Of a stretch of 64,000 nt of DNA, positions 9,188-16,914 are shown piece by piece; within the stretch, counting starts at the first letter, position 1; every line of letters starts with the position of its first letter. Source of the stretch: Devosia sp. (lineage in GTDB: Bacteria > Pseudomonadota > Alphaproteobacteria > Rhizobiales > Devosiaceae). Under the pieces are notes generated by a model. It saw only the letters and a program-made list of their open reading frames with translations. It searched no databases and was not told where the DNA came from. The stretch covers positions 186,001-250,000 of the forward strand of contig NZ_JANQAH010000005.1 in the NCBI RefSeq assembly GCF_024707125.1, given 5' to 3'. Position numbers and translations under genes: made by a program.

Positions 9188-10020
9188 TGGCCGAACTGTT
9201 TCTGATTACCGGTGCAACCGGGAAACTCGGTCGGGTGCTGACGCCCAAGCTGATCGGTGGTGGGCATCGGGTGCGCGTGCTGACGCGGCGGCCGGAAATG
9301 GCGCGCGAGCTTTATGGCGACAAGGTCGAGATATCGGAGGGGGATTTTTCGGTTCCTTCCTCGTTGCCGGCGGCGCTGGACGGTGTGAGTCGGGTGCTGC
9401 TGCTCTCGCCGATCAGCGAGCGGTTGGCTGAGGACCAGATTGCGTTGGTCGATGCCGCCAAGGCGGCAGGCGTGACGCGGATCGTGAAGATTTCCGGTTC
9501 GGATTGGACTGTCGGGACGTCGTTCTCGGGCGATGCGCACAAAAGGGTGGAAGATCATCTGGCGCAGTCGGGGCTCGAATATGTGGCGGTGCGGCCTAAC
9601 GCCTGGCTGCAGGTGTCGCTCGCGGTGGTGGCGGCGCAGATCAAGCGGGGTGAAGCCATTGCGGCGCGACATGGGGCCAAGGTTGGCTATGTCGATATCA
9701 GGGATATTGCCGATGTGGCGATCAGCCAGCTTCTGGCGCCGAAGGTGGCGGCGAGCCCGCTGGTGATCACGGGGCCGGATTCACTGTCCATTCCCGATAT
9801 TGCGGGACTGGCGACGCGGATTATCGGCAAGCCGGTGGGTGTGTCTTCGGCGGTGGCCGGGTTGCCGGCAGGTGTTGAAGGGTTTGAGGCTCAGGTGGTG
9901 AAGCAGTTCTTTGTGGTGATTGCACAGGGTGGTGCGGCCGGGCTGACCGATACGGTCGAGAGGGTGCTGGCGCGGAAGCCGCGGAGTGTGGGGGCGTATT
10001 TGACGGAGGAACTGGCCTAG
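9187..10020 (+). CDS. NmrA-family NAD(P)-binding reductase
   Basis: 277 residues, atypical short-chain dehydrogenase of the NmrA/SDR type (quinone oxidoreductase QorB-like). The N-terminal Rossmann motif is ITGATGKLGRVLTPKLI, followed by VRVLTRRPE, which suggests NADP(H) preference. The region VGTSFSGDAHKRVEDHLAQ and the VRPNAWLQ segment correspond to the substrate side. The start is ATG 9187, overlapping the DszC-like stop as TGATG; a TTG one codon earlier is also possible. It could supply reducing equivalents or reduce a quinone or carbonyl product for the flavin enzyme, but no substrate can be deduced. It ends the first gene block; repeat elements follow. Confidence 0.82.
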   Translation: MAELFLITGATGKLGRVLTPKLIGGGHRVRVLTRRPEMARELYGDKVEISEGDFSVPSSLPAALDGVSRVLLLSPISERLAEDQIALVDAAKAAGVTRIVKISGSDWTVGTSFSGDAHKRVEDHLAQSGLEYVAVRPNAWLQVSLAVVAAQIKRGEAIAARHGAKVGYVDIRDIADVAISQLLAPKVAASPLVITGPDSLSIPDIAGLATRIIGKPVGVSSAVAGLPAGVEGFEAQVVKQFFVVIAQGGAAGLTDTVERVLARKPRSVGAYLTEELA

Positions 10021-10036
10021 CCATACACTCGATGTG

Positions 10037-10138
10037 ACACCCTCCCCTTGACGGGGAGGGCTGGGGAGGGGTGTTCACGACCACAGACATCGTGGCTCCC
10101 GCACCCCCTCCCGTCCTCCCCCGTCAAGGGGGAGGTGT
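10037..10138. repeat. Large inverted repeat of CCTCCCC/GGGGAGG type
   Basis: Two arms of about 37 bases (10037-10073 and 10101-10138) in opposite orientation, each built around CTCCCCTTGACGGGGAGG-like cores. This is a REP-type intergenic palindrome. It may act as a terminator or mRNA-end stabiliser for the NmrA gene. Confidence 0.7.
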
Positions 10139-10177
10139 CGCGCCGGTGGGTGGGGATATGTCGAGTTCTCTTTCACC

Positions 10178-10246
10178 GTGTCATCCTCGCGTAAGCGGGG
10201 ATCTCCGTTTCTGGAGCAGGGATTCCCGCTTTCGCGGGAATGACAC
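10178..10246. repeat. REP-like doublet (GTGTCAT ... ATGACAC)
   Basis: Two hairpin units in inverted orientation: the right one is GGATTCCCGC TTTC GCGGGAA, and the left one is a degraded copy (CCTCGCGTAAGCGGGG). The pair is bracketed by GTGTCAT and ATGACAC. The same element recurs at 13143-13210. Confidence 0.75.
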
Positions 10247-10395
10247 TGTGGGGCGGCCTACGAAAAACCGGATTTTGCGCTCAATCCAGAACCAGTGGAC
10301 GAAAAACCCGGATATCGTCCATTGTTTGGAAGTGTCTCCCTCGACTTTTTTGGTGTAAATGCCGACTAATTCCGTCGTCATTTAACGGACTGAAA
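10247..10395 (+). promoter_or_regulatory. Leader region of the metNIQ operon
   Basis: 149 non-coding bases containing the metN promoter. I looked for SAM-II-type riboswitch signatures and a MET-box-like palindrome and found neither. An A/T-richer stretch (CTTTTTTGGTGTAAAT, near 10346-10361) is the likeliest promoter area. Confidence 0.3.
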
Positions 10396-10429
10396 TTGAC
10401 CGATCACATCTCCAGCGGCGCGGCTTCGA

Positions 10430-11473
10430 GTGAAGCCATTATCCAACTGCGCGGGGTCGAAAAAGACCTTTGCGGCACGCGGTGCCAATGCGCCCGTTAC
10501 TGCACTTCATGAAATCAATCTCGACGTGCCGAGGGGCGCCATTCTTGGCGTTATCGGTCGTTCGGGGGCGGGCAAATCGACGCTGATCCGGCTGGTCAAT
10601 GGGCTGGAACTGCCCAGTTCCGGTTCGGTGCGGGTCGATGGCGTCGAGGTTTCAGCACTGGAAGAACGGGCGCTGCGTCAGGAGCGCCGCTCGATTGGCA
10701 TGATTTTCCAGCACTTTAACCTGCTGGCGCGGCGCACGGCCTTTGGCAATGTGGCGCTACCGCTGGAAATTGCCGGTGTGTCCAAAGCCGAAATCCGCAA
10801 GCGTGTATTGCCGCTGCTCGATCTCGTGGGGCTGTCGGACAAGGTTGATCGCTATCCGGCCGAACTCTCGGGTGGGCAGAAGCAGCGCGTTGGCATCGCC
10901 CGCGCGCTTGCGACCAATCCAAAAGTGCTGCTTTCGGACGAGGCGACTTCGGCGCTCGATCCGGAAACGACCGAACAGATTTTGGCGCTGCTCCGGCAGG
11001 TCAATGTCGATCTCGGCGTGACCGTACTGCTGATCACCCACGAAATGTCGGTGATCAAGGGCGTTGCCGATCGGGTGGCGGTGATTGACGAAGGGCGCAT
11101 CGTCGAAGAGGGCGCGACCTATGATGTGTTCACCGGGCCTCAGCATGCGACGACGCGCAATTTCGTCGCCAGCATTACCGGCACGCAGTTGCCCGAGCAT
11201 CTGGCCAAGCGCCTGACTGCCGCGCCCGAGGCCGGCAAGGAAGCGCTGGTGCAGCTTGTGTTCAAGGGGGAGGGCGCGGCGCAGCCGTGGCTTTCCGTGC
11301 TGACGCGAAAACTCGATGTCGATCTCGGCATTGTGCAGGCCAAGGTCGACCACATTTCCGGCCGGCCTTTCGGCACGCTGGTGGTGAGCCTGCCGGACGT
11401 GGCCAAATTGCCCGCCCTTTTGGTGACCTCCAAGGAACTGGGTCTCGAAACGGAGGTGCTCGGCTATGCCTGA
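10430..11473 (+). CDS. metN: Methionine ABC importer ATP-binding protein MetN, with apparent frameshift near the N-terminus
   Basis: ATPase of the D/L-methionine importer. The open frame from GTG 10430 encodes 347 residues with Walker A GRSGAGKS, signature LSGGQKQRV, Walker [14 protein letters not shown] and the C-terminal regulatory NIL (ACT-like) domain of about 75 residues that senses methionine. The first dozen residues of this frame are not MetN-like. In the other frame, a TTG start at 10396 gives a normal beginning ending in [11 protein letters not shown]. Removing one A from the AAAAA run at 10460-10464 joins the two as [15 protein letters not shown], the expected sequence. The gene is therefore probably 10396-11473 with a one-base homopolymer insertion, from sequencing or mutation. 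It overlaps metI by 8 bases. Confidence 0.9.
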   Translation: MKPLSNCAGSKKTFAARGANAPVTALHEINLDVPRGAILGVIGRSGAGKSTLIRLVNGLELPSSGSVRVDGVEVSALEERALRQERRSIGMIFQHFNLLARRTAFGNVALPLEIAGVSKAEIRKRVLPLLDLVGLSDKVDRYPAELSGGQKQRVGIARALATNPKVLLSDEATSALDPETTEQILALLRQVNVDLGVTVLLITHEMSVIKGVADRVAVIDEGRIVEEGATYDVFTGPQHATTRNFVASITGTQLPEHLAKRLTAAPEAGKEALVQLVFKGEGAAQPWLSVLTRKLDVDLGIVQAKVDHISGRPFGTLVVSLPDVAKLPALLVTSKELGLETEVLGYA

Positions 11474-12140
11474 AGTCTTCTCGCCCCAAATCCTGAAGCT
11501 GCTCGTCGATTCCTTCGTGCAGACGCTCTACATGGTCGGCATTGCCGGGGTCATCGGCACGCTGATCGGCCTGCCGCTCGGCGTGTTTCTGGCGACCAGC
11601 CAGCGCGGCGAACTGTTTGCGGCGCCGGCGGTCAATGCCGTGCTGGGCCTGATCGTCAATGCGGCGCGCTCGACGCCGTTCATCATTCTCGTTGTCGCCA
11701 TCATTCCGCTGACGCGGTTGATCGCTGGCACGTCCATCGGCACCAGCGCGGCCATCGTGCCGCTGACCATTGCGGCGGCGCCCTTTATTGCCCGCGTCAT
11801 CGAGGCGGCCATTCGCGGTGTCGATCAGGGGCTGATCGAGGCGGCGCGGTCGATGGGCGCGAGCCCCTTGCAGATCGTGCAAAAAGTGCTGCTGCCCGAG
11901 GCGCTGCCGGCTATCACGCTGGCGCTGACACTGACCGTCGTTAGCCTCATCGGCTATTCGGCCATGGTGGGCGCCGTCGGCGGCGGTGGCCTCGGCGATC
12001 TCGGTATTCGTTTCGGTTATCAGCGCTTCATGCCCGACGTGATGTTGGCCGTGGTGCTGGTGCTGATCGTTCTCGTCCAGGGCGTGCAGAGCCTTGGCGA
12101 TTCCCTTGCGCGACGCTTCGACAAGCGCTCGCGCCATTAA
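11466..12140 (+). CDS. metI: Methionine ABC importer permease MetI
   Basis: 224 residues, five membrane segments, the standard size for MetI. The ATPase-docking loop [18 protein letters not shown] is clear, and the C-terminal signature [23 protein letters not shown] is typical of the family. It overlaps metN by 8 bases and is followed 28 bases later by metQ, giving the canonical metNIQ order. It forms the homodimeric membrane channel for methionine. Confidence 0.95.
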   Translation: MPEVFSPQILKLLVDSFVQTLYMVGIAGVIGTLIGLPLGVFLATSQRGELFAAPAVNAVLGLIVNAARSTPFIILVVAIIPLTRLIAGTSIGTSAAIVPLTIAAAPFIARVIEAAIRGVDQGLIEAARSMGASPLQIVQKVLLPEALPAITLALTLTVVSLIGYSAMVGAVGGGGLGDLGIRFGYQRFMPDVMLAVVLVLIVLVQGVQSLGDSLARRFDKRSRH

Positions 12141-12168
12141 CTCCCCTCCCTCGAAAGGACTTTTTCCC

Positions 12169-12954
12169 ATGTCGTTCAAGACTGTTATCGCTGGCGTGGC
12201 CCTTGGCCTCTCGCTGATCGCGGCGCCGGCCTATGCCGAAACCATCAAGATTGGCGCGACGCCCGGCCCGCATGCCCAGATCCTGGAAGCCGTGAAGCCG
12301 ATCCTGGCCGCGCAGGGCATCGATCTCGAAATCCTCGAATTCTCGGACTATGTCATTCCGAACGAGGCTCTGGCTTCGGGCGAGCTCAACGCCAACTCGT
12401 TCCAGCATCAGCCCTACCTCGATAATCAGGTTAAGGATCGTGGCTATGCCATCGAGTCCGTGGCAACGACCGTGAACTTCCCGATCGGCATCTACTCGGA
12501 CAAGTTCGAGAACATTGCCGACCTGCCCGATGGCGCCAAGATCGGCATTCCGAACGACCCGACCAATGGCGGCCGCGTGCTGCTGCTGCTCGAAGACAAT
12601 GGCCTGCTTGACCTGACCGAAGGCGTGGGCACGGCGGCGAGCGTGGCTGACATCATCGGCAACCCGAAGAATTTCGAAATCCTCGAAGTCGACGCTGCCC
12701 AGTTGCCGCGCGTGCTGCCGGATGTGGATGCCGCAGGGATCAACACCAACTATGCCGAACAGGCTGGCCTTGATCCGGTCAATGACCCGATCCTGCGCGA
12801 AAGCCCGAAGGGGCCCTATGTGAACGTGATTGCTGTTCGCACCGAAGACAAGGATCTGCCGTGGGTGAAGGCTCTGGTTGAGGCTTACCACTCGGATGAA
12901 ATCCGCACGTTTGTTGAGACGACGTTCAACGGCGCTGTGCTGGCGAGCTGGTAA
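12169..12954 (+). CDS. metQ: Methionine-binding protein MetQ (NlpA family)
   Basis: 261 residues. An N-terminal signal peptide (MSFKTVIAGVALGLSLIAA) ends in AYA-E and looks like signal peptidase I rather than lipoprotein processing; there is no lipobox cysteine, unlike many MetQ proteins. Mature-protein hallmarks are TIKIGATPGPHAQILEAVKP, NANSFQHQPYLD, FPIGIYSDK and IPNDPTNGGRVLLLL. The start is ATG 12169 behind GAAAGGAC; an upstream in-frame start at 12094 lies inside metI and is rejected. It binds methionine in the periplasm for MetNI. Confidence 0.95.
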   Translation: MSFKTVIAGVALGLSLIAAPAYAETIKIGATPGPHAQILEAVKPILAAQGIDLEILEFSDYVIPNEALASGELNANSFQHQPYLDNQVKDRGYAIESVATTVNFPIGIYSDKFENIADLPDGAKIGIPNDPTNGGRVLLLLEDNGLLDLTEGVGTAASVADIIGNPKNFEILEVDAAQLPRVLPDVDAAGINTNYAEQAGLDPVNDPILRESPKGPYVNVIAVRTEDKDLPWVKALVEAYHSDEIRTFVETTFNGAVLASW

Positions 12955-12969
12955 TCACCCGTCGTCGTC

Positions 12970-13034
12970 ATTGCCGGGCTTGCCCCGGCAATCCATCTCG
13001 CCGTCGTATGGACCACCGGGACAAGCCCGGTGGT
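12970..13034. repeat. Two adjacent GC-rich hairpins downstream of metQ
   Basis: Hairpin A: ATTGCCGGG/CCCGGCAAT (12970-12992). Hairpin B: ACCACCGGG/CCCGGTGGT (13012-13034). They form an intergenic palindromic element of the REP class and may protect the 3' end of the metQ transcript. Confidence 0.65.
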
Positions 13035-13057
13035 GACGATGGGGCAGATGGCAGTTG

Positions 13058-13082
13058 ATCCCCGCGAAAGCGGGGATTTTTT
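13058..13082 (+). terminator. Rho-independent terminator of metNIQ
   Basis: Stem ATCCCCGC with GCGGGGAT around a GAAA tetraloop, followed directly by a run of six T. The stem shares its core with the REP-like units nearby. Confidence 0.8.
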
Positions 13083-13142
13083 CTGGGTGGAGCAATGTGA
13101 CTGCCGCTCTACCTCTGTCACTTTGAAATTCAGTTCCACCGC

Positions 13143-13210
13143 GTCATTCCCGCGAAAGCGGGAATCTCTTGGCACATAAACAGGGATTCCCGCTTCCGCG
13201 GGAATGACAC
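13143..13210. repeat. REP-like doublet, second copy
   Basis: Two near-identical hairpins in inverted orientation: GTCATTCCCGCGAAAGCGGGAA (from 13143) and GGGATTCCCGCTTCCGCGGGAA (13183-13204), the latter followed by TGACAC. Same element as 10178-10246. It separates metQ from the convergent importer operon on the other strand. Confidence 0.8.
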
Positions 13211-13256
13211 CGTGCTTTTGGGTGGGCCAGGAGGATAACTCGTGGCTACGGAACCA

Positions 13257-14162
13257 TCACTCCGGCATCGGCCGGATGAAGTGGTTGTTTGCGACTTCCC
13301 GCGTTTCGGGCCGCGGCAGCGCCGATTGGCGGCGGATGAACTCGATGCGGTTGAGTTCTTCGGAAAAGCGCGTGTCTGAGAAACGGCGATCGGGGTCGGG
13401 CACTGCCGACAGTAAGAGCCGCGTATAGGGGTGCTGAGGGTTGGTCAGCACGCTCTCGGTGTCACCCCATTCGACGATCTGGCCGGCATACATGACCATG
13501 ATGTCCTCGGCGACATAGCGCGCGGTGGCGATGTCGTGGGTGATGTAGAGGAGCGCCAGGCCCAGTTGGGCCTTCATGTCATTGAGCAGGTTGAGAATGC
13601 CGAGGCGCACGGAGACGTCGAGCATCGAGGTCGGCTCGTCGGCGACGATGACCTGCGGGTTCACGGCAAGCGCGCGGGCGATGCTGATGCGCTGGCGCTG
13701 GCCGCCGGAGAGTTCGTGCGGATATTTTGGCATCAGCAATGCAGGGTCGAGTTTGACCCGGGTCAGCAATTCCTCGATGGCGGCGGTGCGCTCCTTGCTG
13801 TTCAGCTTTGGCTGATGGAGGCGCAGGGGGCGTTCGAGGTGATAGCGAATGGTGTGGGTGGGGTTGAGGGCCGCGAAGGGGTCCTGGAACACCATCTGCA
13901 CTGAGGCGCGATAGGCTTTCAATGCCTTGGCACTGGCCTTGCCGAGTGGCTTGCCGCGGAAAAGCAACTGGCCCTCGTCGGGCGTATATTCGCGCATGAT
14001 GAGCCGGGCGGCGGTGGTCTTGCCGGAGCCGGATTCTCCGACCAGCGCCAGCGTGCGGCCGGGATGGAGGCCGAAAGAGACCGAGCGGGCGGCGTAGACG
14101 GGCTTGTCGGCGCGGCCGAAGGTTTTGCTGACATTGTCGAGGGCGAGGATGGCGTCGCTCAT
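13257..14162 (-). CDS. CBP-type oligosaccharide/peptide importer ATP-binding protein (OppF-like), cluster A
   Basis: 301 residues, one ATP-binding domain: Walker A GESGSGKT near residue 45, signature LSGGQRQRI, Walker B VIVADEPTSMLDVS and H-loop THD. The start is ATG 14162 (MSDAILALDNVSKTFG), overlapping the upstream ATPase stop by 4 bases; longer in-frame readings up to 14516 are shadow sequence. It lacks the C-terminal oligopeptide-family cysteine region seen in the ATPases at 45053 and 46041 and is instead very close to the cluster B ATPase at 38439, including the LYITHDIATA segment. Last gene of the 20116-13257 operon. It powers import together with the 14159 ATPase. Confidence 0.9.
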   Translation of the reverse strand: MSDAILALDNVSKTFGRADKPVYAARSVSFGLHPGRTLALVGESGSGKTTAARLIMREYTPDEGQLLFRGKPLGKASAKALKAYRASVQMVFQDPFAALNPTHTIRYHLERPLRLHQPKLNSKERTAAIEELLTRVKLDPALLMPKYPHELSGGQRQRISIARALAVNPQVIVADEPTSMLDVSVRLGILNLLNDMKAQLGLALLYITHDIATARYVAEDIMVMYAGQIVEWGDTESVLTNPQHPYTRLLLSAVPDPDRRFSDTRFSEELNRIEFIRRQSALPRPETREVANNHFIRPMPE

Positions 14163-14977
14163 GACTTGGCTCCCTCGCGGATCTGTTCGCCATGGAGTTT
14201 GGGCATCGAGGCCCAGAGGCGCTTGGTGTAGGCGTGCTGCGGTGTGCGGTAGATGGTCTGGGCGTCGTTGACCTCGACCAGTTCCCCTTCGAGCATGATG
14301 CCGATGCGGTCGCTGACTTGCACCATCAGGCCGAGATCGTGGGTGATGAAGAGCACGGAGAAGCCGAGTTCTTTCCTGAAGACGTCGATGCGCTGCAGGA
14401 TTTCGCGCTGCACCACGACGTCGAGGGCGGTGGTTGGCTCGTCCATGATCAGAAGCTTTGGATTGAGCGCGAGGCAGATGGCGATGACGATGCGCTGGCG
14501 CATGCCGCCCGAGCACTGGTGCGGATAGGACGAGAGCCGGTCGGGCGAGATGTCCACGAGCTTTAGGAGTTCAGCGGCGCGGGTGCGGGCCTCGGCGCGG
14601 CTGATGCGGGTGTGGGCCTTGAGCACGTCGTAGAACTGCGCCTCGATGGTCAGCACCGGATTGAGCGAGTTCATGGCGCTCTGGAACACCATCGCGACCT
14701 CGCGCCAACGGAAGCGGCGGAGTTCGTTGTCGTCGAGTGCCAGGACGTCGCGGCCGCCGACAAGGATCTGGCTGCCTTTGCGAATGAGGGCAGGGGGGCG
14801 GTGGAGGCGGCTGACGGCGAAGGCGATGGTCGATTTGCCGCAACCGGACTCGCCGGCAAGGCCGAAGAACTCGCCGGGGGCGATGTCGAAGGAGACGTCT
14901 TTGACGGCGTGGAAGTCTTTCTCCGCGCCGATATAGTCGATGTTGAGATTGCGGATGGAGAGGACGGGATCGGTCAT
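14159..14977 (-). CDS. CBP-type importer ATP-binding protein (OppD-like), cluster A
   Basis: 272 residues with Walker A GESGCGKST, signature CSGGMRQRI, Walker [14 protein letters not shown] and H-loop THD. The segment VAMVFQSAMNSLNPVLT is shared almost exactly with the cluster B ATPase at 37641, showing that the two importers are paralogous. The start is ATG 14977, overlapping the permease stop by 4 bases. Partner of the 13257 ATPase in a heterodimeric motor. Its closest functional analogy is with the ATPases encoded beside Vibrio chitin-oligosaccharide-binding protein. Confidence 0.9.
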   Translation of the reverse strand: MTDPVLSIRNLNIDYIGAEKDFHAVKDVSFDIAPGEFFGLAGESGCGKSTIAFAVSRLHRPPALIRKGSQILVGGRDVLALDDNELRRFRWREVAMVFQSAMNSLNPVLTIEAQFYDVLKAHTRISRAEARTRAAELLKLVDISPDRLSSYPHQCSGGMRQRIVIAICLALNPKLLIMDEPTTALDVVVQREILQRIDVFRKELGFSVLFITHDLGLMVQVSDRIGIMLEGELVEVNDAQTIYRTPQHAYTKRLWASMPKLHGEQIREGAKS

Positions 14978-15861
14978 AGCTTGCCCTCTCCGATGCGGAC
15001 CATGCGGGTCCAGCGATTGAGCATGCCGCCCGTACGCAAGCGCGGATTGGCGATTTCGTCGATGGCGAAGTTGATGAGCGCGAGGCCAAGGCCGAGAACG
15101 GCAAGGGCAAAGCAGGGCGCGAGGAGGTCCCACCAGGCGCCGACCGAGAGGGCCGAAGCGTTCTGGGCGTTGTAAAGCATGATGCCCCAAGAGACGGTGT
15201 TGGGATCGCCGAGGCCGAGGAATTCCAGGGTCGCTTCGGTGATGACGGCGAAGATGACGCTGCCGATGAAGTTGATGCCGACGATGGAAATCAGGTTCGG
15301 GAAAATCTCGAAGGCCATGATGCGCCAGCTCGGTTCGCCCAGCATTTCGGCGGATTTGACATAGTCGCGCTGGCGGATGGAGAGGGTTTCCGAGCGGGTG
15401 ACGCGCACGCCCCAGGCCCAGGAGGTGAGGCCAAGGATGACGGCGATCACCAGCGGGCTCGCCTGGCCGATAAAGGCGGCGAGGACCAAAAGGAGCGGCA
15501 GGTTGGGAACGACGAGCACCATATTGGTGAAGAAGTTGATGACCTCGTCGATGACCCCGCCCTTGTAGCCGGCGATGATGCCGAGGACGGTGCCGATGAT
15601 GGTAATGGCTAGGCCGGCGCCGAAGCCGACGGCGAGCGAGACGCGGGCGCCGTAGACGAGGCGAGCGAAAACGTCGTGGCCGAGGCGGGTCGTGCCCAGC
15701 CAATGCTCCCACGAGGGAGCCTGATGCGGACGGCCGACGCGCTTCACCGGGCTATACTCGGTGAGGAACGGCGCGAAAATGGCGACGAGGATGATGAGAA
15801 GGAGAATGGTGAGACCCACCATGGCCTTCTTGTTGCCGAGCAGCTGGCGGAAAAGCGTCAT
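14974..15861 (-). CDS. CBP-type importer permease (DppC-like), cluster A
   Basis: 295 residues. The N-terminal membrane helix (residues about 15-33, VGLTILLLIILVAIFAPF) is followed by the DppC-type segment WLGTTRLGHDVFARLVYG and five further helices. The coupling loop is KSAEMLGEPSWRI. The conserved block FIGSVIFAVITEATLEFLGL is also present in the cluster B permease at 36736. Three bases separate it from the upstream permease gene, and it overlaps the downstream ATPase gene by 4 bases. Confidence 0.9.
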   Translation of the reverse strand: MTLFRQLLGNKKAMVGLTILLLIILVAIFAPFLTEYSPVKRVGRPHQAPSWEHWLGTTRLGHDVFARLVYGARVSLAVGFGAGLAITIIGTVLGIIAGYKGGVIDEVINFFTNMVLVVPNLPLLLVLAAFIGQASPLVIAVILGLTSWAWGVRVTRSETLSIRQRDYVKSAEMLGEPSWRIMAFEIFPNLISIVGINFIGSVIFAVITEATLEFLGLGDPNTVSWGIMLYNAQNASALSVGAWWDLLAPCFALAVLGLGLALINFAIDEIANPRLRTGGMLNRWTRMVRIGEGKL

Positions 15862-15864
15862 GGC

Positions 15865-16842
15865 TCAGGCCTTCTTCAAACGGGGGTCGAGCAGCACATA
15901 GCTGAGATCGACGGCGAAATTGGCGATGAGCATGGCGGCGGTCATGATCAGGAGCTGGCCCTGGATGACCGGATAGTCGCGGGCGATGATGGCCTGGTAG
16001 AGCGTGTTGCCGAGGCCGGGATAGTTGAACACCACTTCGGTGACGAGCGAGCCGCCGAGCACGGTGCCAAGTGCAATGGCGAGGCTCGAGACAGTCGGCA
16101 GCAGGGCATTGCGTGCGGCGTACCAGAGCATGACTCGATTATCGGCGAGGCCCTTGGCGCGGCCCATGACGATGTAGTCTTCTCCAAGCAGGTTGATCAT
16201 GTTGTTGCGCATGGTGACGGCGAAGCCGCCGGTGAGCACGATGACCATGGTCAGCATGGGGAGGGTGCCGTGATGGATGACGCTCGAAATGTAGGTCCAG
16301 TTGAAACCCGGATCGAGCAGCGGATCGGCGGCATAGCCGTTGGGGAACCAGCCGAGCTGATAGCCAAAGACGAAGAGCATAATCAGCGAGACGACGACGG
16401 CCGGGACGGAGCTGGAAAAGATCGCGGTGAGGGAGACGATGGAGTCGAATATCGTGCCGCGGCGCCAGGCGGCCATGACGCCGAGGAAGGTGCCGAGGGC
16501 GAAGCTCAGGAGTGTCGCGATGCCGACGAGGCCAAGCGTCCAGACGAGGGAGCGGCCGAGGAGTTCGGTGACGGGCAGGGGGAAATACTTGATCGAGCGG
16601 CCGAGATCGCCGGTGAAGACGCTCTGCAGGTAGCGCAGATATTGCTCGCCGATTGGCGCATCGATGAAGCCGAAGGTCAGCTTCAGGGCGTTGAGATTTT
16701 CGAGGGAGAGTTCGGAGCCGGCGCTGGCGAACATGATCTGAATGGGATCACCCGGCATCAGGCGCGGCAGGAAGAAATTGACTGTGGCGGCGGCAATGAA
16801 GGCCGCGAGATAGAAGGCGAGACGCCGGAGCAGGAAGGTCAT
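15865..16842 (-). CDS. CBP-type importer permease (DppB-like), cluster A
   Basis: 325 residues, six membrane helices, with the FLPRLMPGDPIQIMF segment after helix one that marks DppB-type permeases. The coupling loop GRAKGLADNRVMLWYAARN and the C-terminal VFNYPGLGNTLYQAIIARDY are conserved. Its exact paralogue is the permease at 35754, with the same length of 325 residues. It follows the binding-protein gene after a 72-base spacer containing a strong hairpin. Confidence 0.9.
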   Translation of the reverse strand: MTFLLRRLAFYLAAFIAAATVNFFLPRLMPGDPIQIMFASAGSELSLENLNALKLTFGFIDAPIGEQYLRYLQSVFTGDLGRSIKYFPLPVTELLGRSLVWTLGLVGIATLLSFALGTFLGVMAAWRRGTIFDSIVSLTAIFSSSVPAVVVSLIMLFVFGYQLGWFPNGYAADPLLDPGFNWTYISSVIHHGTLPMLTMVIVLTGGFAVTMRNNMINLLGEDYIVMGRAKGLADNRVMLWYAARNALLPTVSSLAIALGTVLGGSLVTEVVFNYPGLGNTLYQAIIARDYPVIQGQLLIMTAAMLIANFAVDLSYVLLDPRLKKA

Positions 16843-16875
16843 GGGTTCTGATTTTCTCCCTGAGGCGGGGTAGTC

Positions 16876-16904
16876 GGCGGGAGCGCAAGGGTAACGCTCC
16901 CGCC
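16876..16904 (-). promoter_or_regulatory. Intercistronic hairpin between binding-protein and permease genes, cluster A
   Basis: A 10-bp perfect stem, GGCGGGAGCG with CGCTCCCGCC, and a nine-base loop, just after the binding-protein stop. No T-tract follows, so it is more likely an mRNA stabiliser that gives excess binding protein over permease than a full terminator. Confidence 0.6.
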
Positions 16905-16914
16905 TCTGGCACGA

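Noticed and set aside
10247..10430. SAM-type riboswitch upstream of metN
   Set aside because: I could not find the conserved SAM-II-like pairing or core bases; only REP-like hairpins and an ordinary leader are seen.
10460..10465. Programmed ribosomal frameshift in metN at AAAAAG
   Set aside because: Joining the frames needs a +1 shift, whereas an A-run favours -1 slippage; a one-base homopolymer indel is simpler.
13143..13210. CRISPR-like repeats
   Set aside because: Only two inverted hairpin copies with no regular spacers or cas genes; REP-like element instead.
15676..16851. 391-codon + strand frame opposite the permease gene
   Set aside because: Extremely acidic, Glu/Gly/Asp/His-rich sequence with no fold-like pattern; antisense to a clear permease.
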